DNA of 64,000 nucleotides from positions 202,770 to 266,769 of the forward strand of contig CANNZV010000511.1 of the NCBI GenBank assembly GCA_947561585.1, written 5' to 3'. Below are positions 1-12,000 of the stretch, in pieces. Numbering within the stretch: position 1 is the stretch's first letter; the number at the start of each line of letters is the position of its first letter. Both the position numbers and the translations under genes were made by a program. The notes beneath the pieces were generated by a model. That model saw only the letters and a program-made list of their open reading frames with translations. It had not been told where the DNA came from and did no database searches. This DNA is from Caprella mutica (Eukaryota; Arthropoda; Malacostraca; Amphipoda; Caprellidae).

Positions 1-355
1 ATTAACATGATATTTATTTACATGAAATTTATTAACATGATATTTATTTACATGAAATTTATTTACATGAAATTTATTTACATGAAATTTATTTACATGA
101 AATTTATTTACATGAAATTTATTTACATGAAATTTATTTACATGAAATTTATTTACATGAAATTTATTTACATGAAATTTATTTACATGAAATTTTTTCA
201 CATGAAATTTATTTACATGAAATTTTTTCACATGAAATTTATTCACACGAAACTTATTTACATGAAATTTATTCACATGAAATTTATTCACATGAAATTT
301 ATTTACATGAAATTTATTTACATAAAAAAATATATATAAAATTTGTTTACATGAA
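1..355 (+). repeat. 15-bp minisatellite, left arm of an inverted repeat
   Basis: About 23 tandem copies of a 15-bp unit (ATTTACATGAAATTT and variants) run from the window edge. The same unit occurs in reverse complement at 588-1965. The first 60 bases are the exact reverse complement of 1866-1925, so this array is one arm of a large palindrome. It is probably truncated by the window start. The open frame across it (MKFIY repeated) only reflects the 15-bp period and is not a gene. Confidence 0.9.
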
Positions 356-587
356 AAAAATTCACATATAATTGTTACATAATTTTTCATTAATTTTTTT
401 AGTAATTAATTATTTTCGATACATTTTTCATATGTTTTATTCATTATTACTTGCATATTTTTTCTTTTACTATTAATACGCCGCTAAAATTAATGCGGTA
501 GTATATAAGTAAACTTGAAAAATATGTAAAATTAAATATATATAAAAAAATATTATGTAGTTAATTGATGCAAAGAAGACTAAATGA
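356..587. other. Spacer between inverted minisatellite arms
   Basis: About 230 bp of very AT-rich single-copy sequence forms the loop between the two 15-bp arms. No gene or RNA was recognised in it. If the palindrome is a foldback-type element, this is its central segment. Confidence 0.5.
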
Positions 588-1965
588 AATTAAATTCATG
601 TAAATAAATTCATGTAAATAAATTTCACGTAAATAAATTTCATGCAAATAAATTTCATGCAAATAAATTTCATGCAAATAAATTTCATGCAAATAAATTT
701 CATGTAAATAAATTTCATGCAAATAAATTTCATGTAAATAGATTTATGGTGACTGGTATATTCCACCTCGGTATTTTCCACCCCGGTATATTGCATCATA
801 GGTATATTCCACCCCGGTATATTCCACCCCAGTATATTCCACCCCAGTATATTCCACCCGAGGTATATTCCACCCCGGTAAATTCCACCCCACTTCACGG
901 GTTAGGTTTGTTTAGTTATTAACTTATTAATATTAGTCATTCATTAATATTATATGTAATGCTAGGTAACTTGCATTTTCACTGTATCAAATTATACATT
1001 TTGCTGGCTAATCACAAAAATTAAATTTTTCACTACACATGTGACAGAACAGCAGAAAGAAAGGTTGTTTGAACGCATTTATCAGTTGAGGTATTTAGAT
1101 TTTCAATCTCAAGCTGATTTTTTACACTATCGCCAACACAACAGCGATATTAATTGTAATATGATGTCATATAGTATTTATTGTTTATTTATTTCATTTG
1201 GAATTTTAACTTCTTGTAAAAGTTGTGGTTTTTGACCGAAGGCTTTTTTACATGTTTTTTTAACCTGGATTTTTTTGATGGGGAGGGGGGGTTATTGCAC
1301 AGGGTTTCAAGACTGACAGGTAATTGTCTTTTTTCACAATGAGAGATTTTGATCACGGGGAATTTGGTCTTAGAATCCAAAACAGCAACTTATTAGCAAA
1401 GAGCGAAAACACTGAGAGTGTTGTCTCTGCCAGTCGACCCTTTCCACACCTCATCCAACCATTGTTGTGGGAGCACATGTGCAGTTTCATGGTAAAAAGG
1501 TATTAATATTAACTTTTTCAACACGTATACTTTGAAAAAAACTACCATATTTAGAATATTTGTAATTTTATTATTAAATATTGTCTAAATGTCTCAGGAT
1601 ATCGTCTGAGTTATTTTTTCATTGGTACGAATTATTTAACAAATGGCCATCAAAAAGTAAAATCTTTAGATTTTTATTGTCACCCAAATGAGCATTGTCA
1701 GAGGGTGTGGAATATACCTGGGGTGGAATTTACAGGGGTTGAATATAGCGGGGTGGAATATACCTAGAACCTAAATTTATATGTAAATAAATTTTATGTA
1801 AATAAATTTTATGTAAATAAATTTATATGTGAATAAATTTCATGTAAATAAATTTATATGTGAATAAATTTCATGTAAATAAATATCATGTTAATAAATT
1901 TCATGTAAATAAATATCATGTTAATAAATTTCATGTTATATTTCACGTAATAAATTTAATTGACA
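588..1965 (-). repeat. 15-bp minisatellite, right arm, split by an insertion
   Basis: The 15-bp unit of 1-355 occurs here in the opposite orientation (AAATAAATTTCATGT) in two blocks, 588-747 and 1771-1965. The block in between is an unrelated transposon (748-1770). The repeat resumes in the same orientation beyond the insertion, so it was one array before the insertion. Bases 1866-1925 are an exact inverted match to bases 1-60. Confidence 0.85.
748..1770. mobile_element. MULE-like non-autonomous DNA transposon, copy A
   Basis: The element begins GGTGACTGGTATATTCCACC and ends GGTGGAATATACCTAGAAC, giving inverted ends built on GGTATATTCCACC. Each end carries further copies of a 15-bp subrepeat (GGTATATTCCACCCC). 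A second copy at 51227-52214 aligns end to end by eye, which fixes the boundaries. Flanking sequence is TAGATTTAT on the left and TAAATTTAT on the right, a 9-bp duplication with one mismatch. Duplications of about 9 bp are typical of Mutator-like elements. There is no transposase frame. An open stretch at 1041-1160 (+), KERLFERIYQL then DFLHYRQHN, looks protein-like and is frameshifted in copy B, so it may be a captured or relic coding piece. The Mutator assignment is inferred from duplication length and end structure. Confidence 0.7.
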
Positions 1966-1995
1966 GCGTATTGATTCGATTTTTATTCTGCTGAA

Positions 1996-2215
1996 ATGAT
2001 ATTTCATTTGGAGGAAACGCTATTTCATTTGGAGGAATTGATAGTTCACTTGGAGGAATTGTTATTTCACTTTGATGAAATGTTTTTTCGCTTTGATGAA
2101 GTTATATTTCACTTTGATGAAATGTTATTTCACTTTGATGAAGTTATATTTCACTTTGATGAAATTATATTTCACTTCGATGAAATGTTATTTCATTTGG
2201 AGGAACTTCAATTGG
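1996..2215. repeat. 21-bp minisatellite
   Basis: About ten tandem copies of a 21-bp unit containing TTTCACTTTGATGAA or TTTCATTTGGAGGAA. The 76-aa open frame (LFHFDEM repeated) is explained by the period being 7 codons. No start context or neighbouring exon supports a gene. Confidence 0.85.
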
Positions 2216-2491
2216 AAAAGGTATAGTGTGGAATGAAATGTGCACGAAAATTATGTAATAGTAGGTACATTATATACACATGAAAATAAAATAAAATGTG
2301 AAAATAAAATTAACAATTAATTTTATTACACTAAATTTTCATAAACTGTATTATTTATGCAAAATATGTTGATAATATTTGATCTATCAATATAACTTTA
2401 ACAAAAAAAATGTTCATTATGGAATAAAATAAATTGGTAGAGTAATATATACTACATTATATTTGAGCTCTTAATCAAACTGTAAAATAAA
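2216..2491. other. AT-rich sequence, nothing recognised
   Basis: Low-complexity AT-rich sequence between two tandem arrays. No open frame, repeat or RNA stands out. Confidence 0.5.
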
Positions 2492-2768
2492 ATCACTCAA
2501 ATCAAACCGTACATTAATATCACTCATAACGACTCAAATCAAACCGTACATTAATATCACTCATAACGACTCAAATCAAACCGTACATTAATATCACTCA
2601 TAACGACTCAAATCAAACCGTACATTAATATCACTCATAACGACTCAAATCAAACCGTACATTAATATCACTCATAACGACTCAAATCAAACCGTACATT
2701 AATATCACTCAAATCAACTCAAATCAAACCGTACATTAATATCATTCAAATCAACTCAAATCAAACCA
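2492..2768. repeat. 37-bp tandem repeat
   Basis: About seven head-to-tail copies of a 37-bp unit. CCGTACATTAATATCACT recurs every 37 bases from about 2507. The last copies replace the CATAACGACTCA segment with CAAATCAACTCA, so the array is degenerate at its right edge. Confidence 0.85.
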
Positions 2769-3057
2769 TTTGGACTATCCAATTAAATACTAACGGAAAA
2801 AGAGTTACCCCTGAGTTAAACGCTAAGAAAATATCCCTCAATATTGCATCTGGAATTGCATTAACTTATAACATAGGGATCAGTTATTTATTATTTGGAG
2901 TGAGAAAATTGTAAACCAAGGGAGAAAGTTATGGTGGGGCGATAGAAGAGTAACCAGACTACCTACATAATCTTCTATGGCCACTCTATAACTTAATTTC
3001 TGGGTACCTTTCGACACTCTGTATCTATTATACTGTAATTTATACCATTTACAGTTC

Positions 3058-3590
3058 TAGTTGATCCAAATGAGATAATATTTGATCCAAGTGAAATTGA
3101 ATTTGATCCAAGTGAAATTGAATTTGATCATTATGAAATTGAATTTGATCCAAGTGAAATTGAATTTGATCATTATGAAATTGAGTTTGATCCAAGTGAA
3201 ATTGAATTTGATCCAAGTGAAATTGAATTTGATCATTATGAAATTGAATTTGATCCTAGTGAAATTGAATTTGATCCAAGTGAAATTGAATTTGATCATT
3301 ATGAAATTGAATTTGATCCTAGTGAAATTGAATTTGATCCAAGTGAAATTGAATTTGATCCAAGTGAAATTGAATTTGATCATTATGAAATTGAATTTGA
3401 TCCTAGTGAAATTGAATTTGATCCAAGTGAAATTGAATTTGATCAATATGAAATTGAATTTGATCCAAGTGAAATTGAATTTGATCATTATGAAATTGAA
3501 TTTGATCCTTATGAAATTAAATTTGATCCATGTGAAATAATATTTGATCCAAGTAAAATAATATTTGATCCAAGTGAAATCCAAGTGAAT
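3058..3590. repeat. 21-bp minisatellite in the left foldback arm
   Basis: About 25 copies of a 21-bp unit, TTTGATCCAAGTGAAATTGAA. Three versions differ at one segment (CCAAGTG, CATTATG, CCTAGTG) and recur in a semi-regular order, so there is a short higher-order pattern. It is open in frames on both strands because 21 is 7 codons; neither frame is a gene. Confidence 0.9.
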
Positions 3591-3745
3591 ATTTTAGCAT
3601 TCCGATACCTCACATTTTGTGTCTTCGTCTGTTGGTTGGTTGGAAATAAATGACACGTTTTTAACATTTAAAATATAAATAAATATTTGTATAATTTATG
3701 AGAGATTATGATTGGCCAATCATAATCTCTAATTGTCACCTAAAT

Positions 3746-4070
3746 CTTTCATTGCCCACCATAATCTTTCATTGTATGATTATGGTGGGCAATGCATGAT
3801 TTTGGTGGGCATTGCATGATTATGGTGAGCAATAAAATATTATGGTGGGCAATTAAAGATTATGGTGGGCAATGAAAGATTATGGTTGGCCATGAAAGAT
3901 TATGATGGGAAATGAAAGATTATGGTGGGCAATGAGAGAATGTGATGGGCAATGAAAGATTATGGTGGAAAATGGAAGATTATGGTAGGCAATTAAAGAT
4001 TATGGTGGGCAATGAAAAATTAGGTTGGACAATGGAAGATTATGGTGGGCAATGAAAAAATATGATGACA
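3746..4070. repeat. 20-bp repeat core of the foldback element
   Basis: About 16 degenerate copies of ATTATGGTGGGCAATGAAAG. The core is bounded on both sides by inverted copies of the near-palindrome GAGAGATTATGATTGG. It is the centre of the large inverted repeat. Confidence 0.85.
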
Positions 4071-4378
4071 ATGAGAGATTATGATTGGCGAATCATAATC
4101 TCTCATAAATTATACAAATATTTTTTTATATTTTAAATGTTAAAAGCGTGTCATTTTCATTGCAACCAACCAACAGACAAAGACACAAAATGTGAGGTAT
4201 CGGAATGATAAAATATTCAATTTCACTTGGATCATATATTATTTTACTTGGATCAAATATTATTTCACATGGATCGAATTTAATTTCATAATGATCAAAT
4301 TAAATTTCATTTGGATCAAATTGAAATTCACTTGGATCAAATATTATTTCATTTGGATCAACTAGAACTGTAAATGGT

Positions 4379-6000
4379 GTAGTTACCAAGATTATTGTAT
4401 CTATATAGTTGATTAACATTTATTTAATAACATGTTTTATAATTGCATTTTTATTTACAAGTTTTGTTCATAAATATTTTATAAATAATAAAATTTATGA
4501 TATTTCCCCAGTTGAAAATAACGCAGTGAATTCGCAAGCCTATGGCAGGCCTTCCTCAATCTGCTAATTCACCAAGCCAGTTTTTCACAGGGATGTTTAA
4601 CCGCACTGTAGTTTATAAATGTTAATGTTGCACGAGATAAAATAAATAATGTTTATTAAGAGAAGAATAAAAATATATTGTATGAAACTTAGTGATTGTA
4701 ATTTTACCTCAGAATGAATTTTATTGGAACATTCTTTATTTTCAATAAAAGAAATTGTTGAAGAAGAATTCGATTTCGTTGATAGCAATTCAGTATAAAA
4801 CCGAATTGTCAAAAAAAAAATGAATTGATATTACAGAGAGAATTTCAATCAAATTATAATTTCAATTTAATGACTTTTTTCCTATAATGATAGACAACCT
4901 TTAAACAAAATTGATACACCAAAATATAGCATGATCTGATTCTTTTATAACGGTCTGGATATTTATTTCGGATAGTAAATCAGCCTTCATTTCAAATTGA
5001 GTTTAAAGAATAGCTCCATAAAGAAGCCTCTTCATTGGCTTAATTTTCACAAATATCTCCTGTCAGGTCTGTAACAGGCGCCATTTGCCGTCTGTTTCTT
5101 TGGCTAATTAATCTGTCTAATTTGTTAAGACTTTCTAAAAGAAAATTAATGCCGTCACTGACTGAAACAAATCTACAAACAACGCCAATGATAAGGTCTG
5201 GAGTAATAAGGAACAACAGATAAATAAGTACAGTTGATTTCTGTTTAGTCAAAGACATTCATCTATATTTTCAGATAAAAATTGTTCTTACTTTATTATT
5301 ATAGTTTCCATACTCAACCTCTCACTTATTCTTACTTTAACCCTCATATCTATTTCCGCTCCTTCCCCTTCTTTTTCTTTCTTCGCCTACCAGTCCAATC
5401 TCTGTCTTTTTTGTAGTAACTCCACACTGTCAAACCCTGAATGGAGTACTCAGAGAAATGACCGAGATACCAACCATGGCAAGATAACGAGAAAAAGATT
5501 CCAGTCACACTGTGAGCTCAACGGAAAGAGCATTGAGCTATTGGAACATTTTGAGGGGAGAAGGTTGAACCATTGAAGTTCAGGAAAGTGGTATTCTTAC
5601 TTATTTGAAGTAACCATTAGTAATCATACGAACAATCAAGGGTAAAATTTCAATCCTTGATTGAGAATTTTTGCCCAATGATCACAAACAATGATGAGAT
5701 CGTCAATCTTCCGTGATAATTGATTTTATGAAAATCCTACCGTAAATTCAATCACTCGTAGTCCATAGTGTTTTGTCGAATGATTCTGATATAAAATCCC
5801 GATTAAAAGGAATGAAATGATAATATTTTCCAGTAAAAATTTCGACTTGGTAAGTAACAAACAGCATCTCTATCCTAGCTGTTCTAAGGAGATTATTAAA
5901 CTAGGTTCATCCTGGTTTATAGTTTAACAAATGCATTTAACCATTTCTATCAACAGATGTATGTTGATAACAATCACAACTATCACAGGTCACCCAGATA
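4379..6000. other. AT-rich sequence without a clear gene
   Basis: Mostly single-copy sequence. The two open frames over 70 codons (4597-4812 and 5040-5258, minus) lack supporting splice or homology evidence. The second has one strongly hydrophobic stretch and is discussed as a finding. The last ~60 bases contain a degenerate start of the neighbouring satellite (near 5995-6040). Confidence 0.5.
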
Positions 6001-9000
6001 CTCTCTATTTCAACATTAGCATAAAAATACCCATCACAAGTGATCAATTACCACTCTATTTCAACAGCACCACATAAATACCCATCACAAGTGATCAATT
6101 ACCACTCTATTTCAACAGCACCACATAAATACCCATCACAAGTGATCAATTACCACTCTATTTCAACAGCACCACATAAATACCCATCACAAGTGATCAA
6201 TTACCAATCTATTTCAACAGCACCACATAAATAACCAACACAAGTGATCAATTACCAATCTATTTCAACAGCACCACATAAATAACCAACACAAGTGATC
6301 AATTACCAATCTATTTCAACTGCACCACATAAATAACCAACACAAGTGATCAATTACCACTCTATTTCAACAACACCACATAAATACCCAACACAAGTGA
6401 TCAATTACCAATCTATTTCAACAGCACCACATAAATAACCAACACAAGTGATCAATTACCACTCTATTTCAACAGCACCACATAAATAACCAACAAAAGT
6501 GATCAATTACCACTCTATTTCAACAGCACCACATAAATACCCATCACAAGTGATCAATTACCACTCTATTTCAACAGCACCACCTAAATACCCATCACAA
6601 GTGATCAATTACCCATCTATTTCAAAAGCACCACATAAATAACCAGCACAAGTGATCAATTACCACTCTATTTCAACAGCACCACATAAATAACCAACAC
6701 AAGTGATCAATTACCAATCTATTTCAACAGCACCACATAAATAACAAACACAAGTGATCAATTACCAATCTATTTCAACAGCACCACATAAATAACCAAC
6801 ACAAGTGATCAATTAACACTCTATTTCAACAGCACCACATAAATAACCAACACAAGTGATCAATTACCAATCTATTTCAACAGCACCACATAAATACCCA
6901 TCACAAGTGATCAATTACCAATCTATTTCAACAGCACCACATAAATAACCAACACAAGTGATCAATTACCACTCTATTTCAACAGCACCACATAAATAAC
7001 CAACACAAATGATCAATTACCAATCTATTTCAACAGCACCACATAAATAACCAACACAAGTGATCTATTACCACTCTATTTCAACAGCACCACATAAATA
7101 ACCAACACAAGTGATCAATTACCAATCTATTTCAACAGCACCACATAAATACCCATCACAAGTGATCAATTACCAATCTATTTCAACAGCACCACATAAA
7201 TAACCAACACAAGTGATCAATTACCACTCTATTTCAACAGCACCACATAAATAACCAACACAAGTGATCAATTACCAATCTATTTCAACAGCACCACATA
7301 AATAACCAACACAAGTTATCAATTACCAATCTATTTCAACAGCACCACACAAATAACCAACTCAAAAGATCAAATTATTACCACTCTATTTCAACAGCAC
7401 CACATAAATACCCAACACAGGTGATCAATTACCAATTTATTTCAACAGCACCACATAAATACCCAACACAAGTGATCAATTACCACTCTATTTCAACAGC
7501 ACCACATAAATACCCAACACAAGTGATCAATTACCAATCTATTTCAACAGCACCACATAAATACCCAACACAAGTGATCAATTACCAATCTATTTCAACA
7601 GCACCACATAAATAACCAACACAAGTGATCAATTACAACTCTGTTTCAACAGCACCACATAAATACCCAACACAAGTGATCAATTACCACTCTATTTCAA
7701 CAGCACCACATAAATAACCAACACAAGTGATCAATTACCACTCTATTTCAACAGCACCACATAAATAACCAACACAAGTGATCAATTACCAATCTATTTC
7801 AACAGCACCACATAAATAACCAACACAAGTGATCAATTACCACTAAATTTCAACAGCACCACATAAATACCCATCACAAGTGATCAATTACCAATCTATT
7901 TCAACAGCACCACATAAATAACCAACACAAGTGATCAATTACCACTCTATTTCAACAGCATCACATAAATAACCAACACAAGTGATCAATTACCAATCTA
8001 TTTAAACAGCACCACATAAATACCCATCACAAGTGATCAATTACCAATCTATTTCAACAGCACCACATAAATAACCAACACAAGTGATCAATTACCACTC
8101 TATTTCAACAGCACCACATAAATAACCAACACAAGTGATCAATTACCACTCTATTTCAACAGCACCACATAAATAACCAACACAAGTGATCAATTACCAC
8201 TCTATTTCAACAGCACCACATAAATACCCATCACAAGTGATCAATTACCAATCTATTTCAACAGCACCACATAAATAACCAACACAAGTGATCAATTACC
8301 ACTTTATTTCAACAGCACCACATAAATAACCAACACAAGTGATCAATTACCAATCTATTTCAACAGCATCACATAAATAACCAACACAAGTGATCAAATT
8401 ATTACCACTCTATTTCAACAGCACCACATAAATACCCAACACAGGTGATCAATTACCAATCTATTTCAACAGCACCACATAAATACCCAACACAAATGAT
8501 CAATTACCACTCTATTCCAACAGCACCACATAAATACCCAACACAAGTGATCAATTACCAATCTATTTCAACAGCACCACATAAATACCCAACACAAGTG
8601 ATCAATTACCAATCTATTTCAACAGCACCACATAAATAACCAACACAAGTGATCAATTACCCATCTATTTCAACAGCACCACATAAATAACCAACACAAG
8701 TGTTCAATTACCACTCTATTTCAACAGCACCACATAAATACCCATCACAAGTGATCAATTACCAATCTATTTCAACAGCACCACATAAATACCCAACACA
8801 AGTGATCAATTACCAATCTATTTCAACAGCACCACATAAATAACCAACACAAGTGATCAATTACCACTCTATTTCAACAGCACCACATAAATAACCAACA
8901 CAAGTGATCAATTACCACTCTATTTCAACAGCACCACATAAATACCCATCACAAGTGATCAATTACCAATCTATTTCAACAGCACCACATAAATACCCAA

Positions 9001-12000
9001 CACAAGTGATCAATTACCAATCTATTTCAACAGCACCACATAAATAACCAACACAAGTGATCAATTACCAATCTATTTCAACAGCACCACATAAATAACC
9101 AATACAAGTGATCAATTACCAATCTATTTCAACAGCACCACATAAATAACCAACACAAGTGATCAATTACCACTCTATTTCAACAGCACCACATAAATAA
9201 CCAACACAAGTGATCAATTACCAATCTATTTCAACAGCACCACATAAATACCCATCACAAGTGATCAATTACCAATCTATTTAAACAGCACCACATAAAT
9301 AACCAACACAAGTGATCAATTACCACTCTATTTCAACAGCACCACATAAATAACCAACACAAGTGATCAATTACCAATCTATTTCAACAGCACCACATAA
9401 CTAACCAACACTAGTGATCAATTACCAATCTATTTCAACAGCACCACACAAATAACCAACTCAAGTGATCAAATTATTACCACTCTATTTCAACAGCACC
9501 ACATAAATACCCAACACAGGTGATCAATTACCAATCTATTTCAACAGCACCACATAAATACCCAACACAAGTGATCAATTACCACTCTATTTCAACAGCA
9601 CCACATAAATACCCAACACAAGTGATCAATTACCACTCTATTTCAACAGCACCACATAAATAACCAACACAAGTGATCAATTACCACTCTATTTCAACAG
9701 CACCACATAAATAACCAACACAAGTGATCAATTACCAATCTATTTCAACAGCACCACATAAATAACAAACACAAGTGATCAATTACCACTAAATTTCAAC
9801 AGCACCACATAAATACCCATCACAAGTGATCAATTACCAATCTATTTCAACAGCACCACATAAATAACCAACACAAGTGATCAATTACCACTCTATTTCA
9901 ACAGCATCACATAAATAACCAACACAAGTGATCAATTACCAATCTATTTAAACAGCACCACATAAATACCCATCACAAGTGATCAATTACCAATCTATTT
10001 CAACAGCACCACATAAATAACCAACACAAGTGATCAATTACCACTCTATTTCAACAGCACCACATAAATAACCAACACAAGTGATCAATTACCACTCTAT
10101 TTCTACAGCACCACATAAATAACCAACACAAGTGATCAATTACCACTCTATTTCAACAGCACCACATAAATACCCATCACAAGTGATCAATTACCAATCT
10201 ATTTCAACAGCACCACATAAATAACCAACACAAGTGATCAATTACCACTTTATTTCAACAGCACCACATAAATAACCAACACAAGTGATCAATTACCAAT
10301 CTATTTCAACAGCATCACATAAATAACCAACACAAGTGATCAAATTATTACCACTCTATTTCAACAGCACCACATAAATACCCAACACAGGTGATCAATT
10401 ACCAATCTATTTCAACAGCACCACATAAATACCCAACACAAATGATCAATTACCACTCTATTTCAACAGCACCACATAAATACCCAACACAAGTGATCAA
10501 TTACCAATCTATTTCAACAGCACCACATAAATACCCAACACAAGTGATCAATTACCAATCTATTTCAACAGCACCACATAAATAACCAACACAAGTGATC
10601 AATTACCCATCTATTTCAACAGCACCACATAAATAACCAACACAAGTGTTCAATTACCACTCTATTTCAACAGCACCACATAAATACCCATCACAAGTGA
10701 TCAATTACCAATCTATTTCAACAGCACCACATAAATACCCAACACAAGTGATCAATTACCAATCTATTTCAACAGCACCACATAAATAACCAACACAAGT
10801 GATCAATTACCACTCTATTTCAACAGCACCACATAAATAACCAACACAAGTGATCAATTACCACTCTATTTCAACAGCACCACATAAATACCCATCACAA
10901 GTGATCAATTACCAATCTATTTCAACAGCACCACATAAATACCCAACACAAGTGATCAATTACCAATCTATTTCAACAGCACCACATATATAACCAACAC
11001 AAGTGATCAATTACCAATCTATTTCAACAGCACCACATAAATAACCAATACAAGTGATCAATTACCAATCTATTTCAACAGCACCACATAATTAACCAAC
11101 ACAAGTGATCAATTACCACTCTATTTCAACAGCACCACATAAATAACCAACACAAGTGATCAATTACCAATCTATTTCAACAGCACCACATAAATACCCA
11201 TCACAAGTGATCAATTACCAATCTATTTCAACAGCACCATATAAATAACCAACATAAGTGATCAATTACCACTCTATTTCAATAGCACCACATAAATAAC
11301 CAACACAAGTGATCAATTACCAATCTATTTCAACAGCACCACATAAATAACCAACACAAGTGATCAATTACCACTCTATTTCAACAGCACCACATAAATA
11401 ACCAACACAAGTGATCAATTACCAATCTATTTCAACAGCACCACATAAATACCCATCACAAGTGATCAATTACCAATCTATTTAAACAGCACCACATAAA
11501 TAACCAACACAAGTGATCAATTACCACTCTATTTCAACAGCACCACATAAATAACCAACACAAGTGATCAATTACCAATCTATTTCAACAGCACCACATA
11601 AATAACCAACACAAGTGATCAATTACCAATCTATTTCAACAGCACCACACAAATAACCAACTCAAGTGATCAAATTATTACCACACTATTTCAACAGCAC
11701 CACATAAATACCCAACACAGGTGATCAATTACCAATCTATTTCAACAGCACCACATAAATACCCAACACAAGTGATCAATTACCACTCTATTTCAACAGC
11801 ACCACATAAATACCCAACACAAGTGATCAATTACCAATCTATTTCAACAGCACCACATAAATACCCAACACAAGTGATCAATAACCAATCTATTTCAACA
11901 GCACCACATAAATAACCAACACAAGTGATCAATTACCACTCTGTTTCAACAGCACCACATAAATACCCAACACAAGTGTTCAGTTACCAATCTATTTCAA

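Larger units (their letters stand above)
3044..4378. mobile_element. Foldback-like element with repeat-built inverted arms
   Basis: The two ends are inverted copies: ACCATTTACAGTTCTAGTTG at the left matches CAACTAGAACTGTAAATGGT at the right. The arms continue inward with a 21-bp minisatellite and then about 150 bp of single-copy arm. For example CCGATACCTCACATTTTGTG at 3601 is inverted near 4180-4205. The arms meet at a 20-bp repeat core (3746-4070). The left arm has about 25 copies of the 21-bp unit and the right arm about 7, so the arms are unequal. Long inverted arms made of tandem repeats are the hallmark of foldback elements; the assignment is by structure only. No transposase is encoded and no clear target duplication was found. 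Confidence 0.7.

Noticed and set aside
7..898. MKFIY and MKFICMKF frames
   Set aside because: Produced by the 15-bp minisatellite on opposite strands.
3057..3584. 175-codon minus and 152-codon plus frames
   Set aside because: Both come from the 21-bp minisatellite in the foldback arm.
3035..4387. Target duplication around the foldback-like element
   Set aside because: GTAATTTAT and GTAGTTACC share too few bases to claim.
4597..4812. 71-codon minus frame
   Set aside because: Low-complexity, AT-driven composition, no motif, no splice context.
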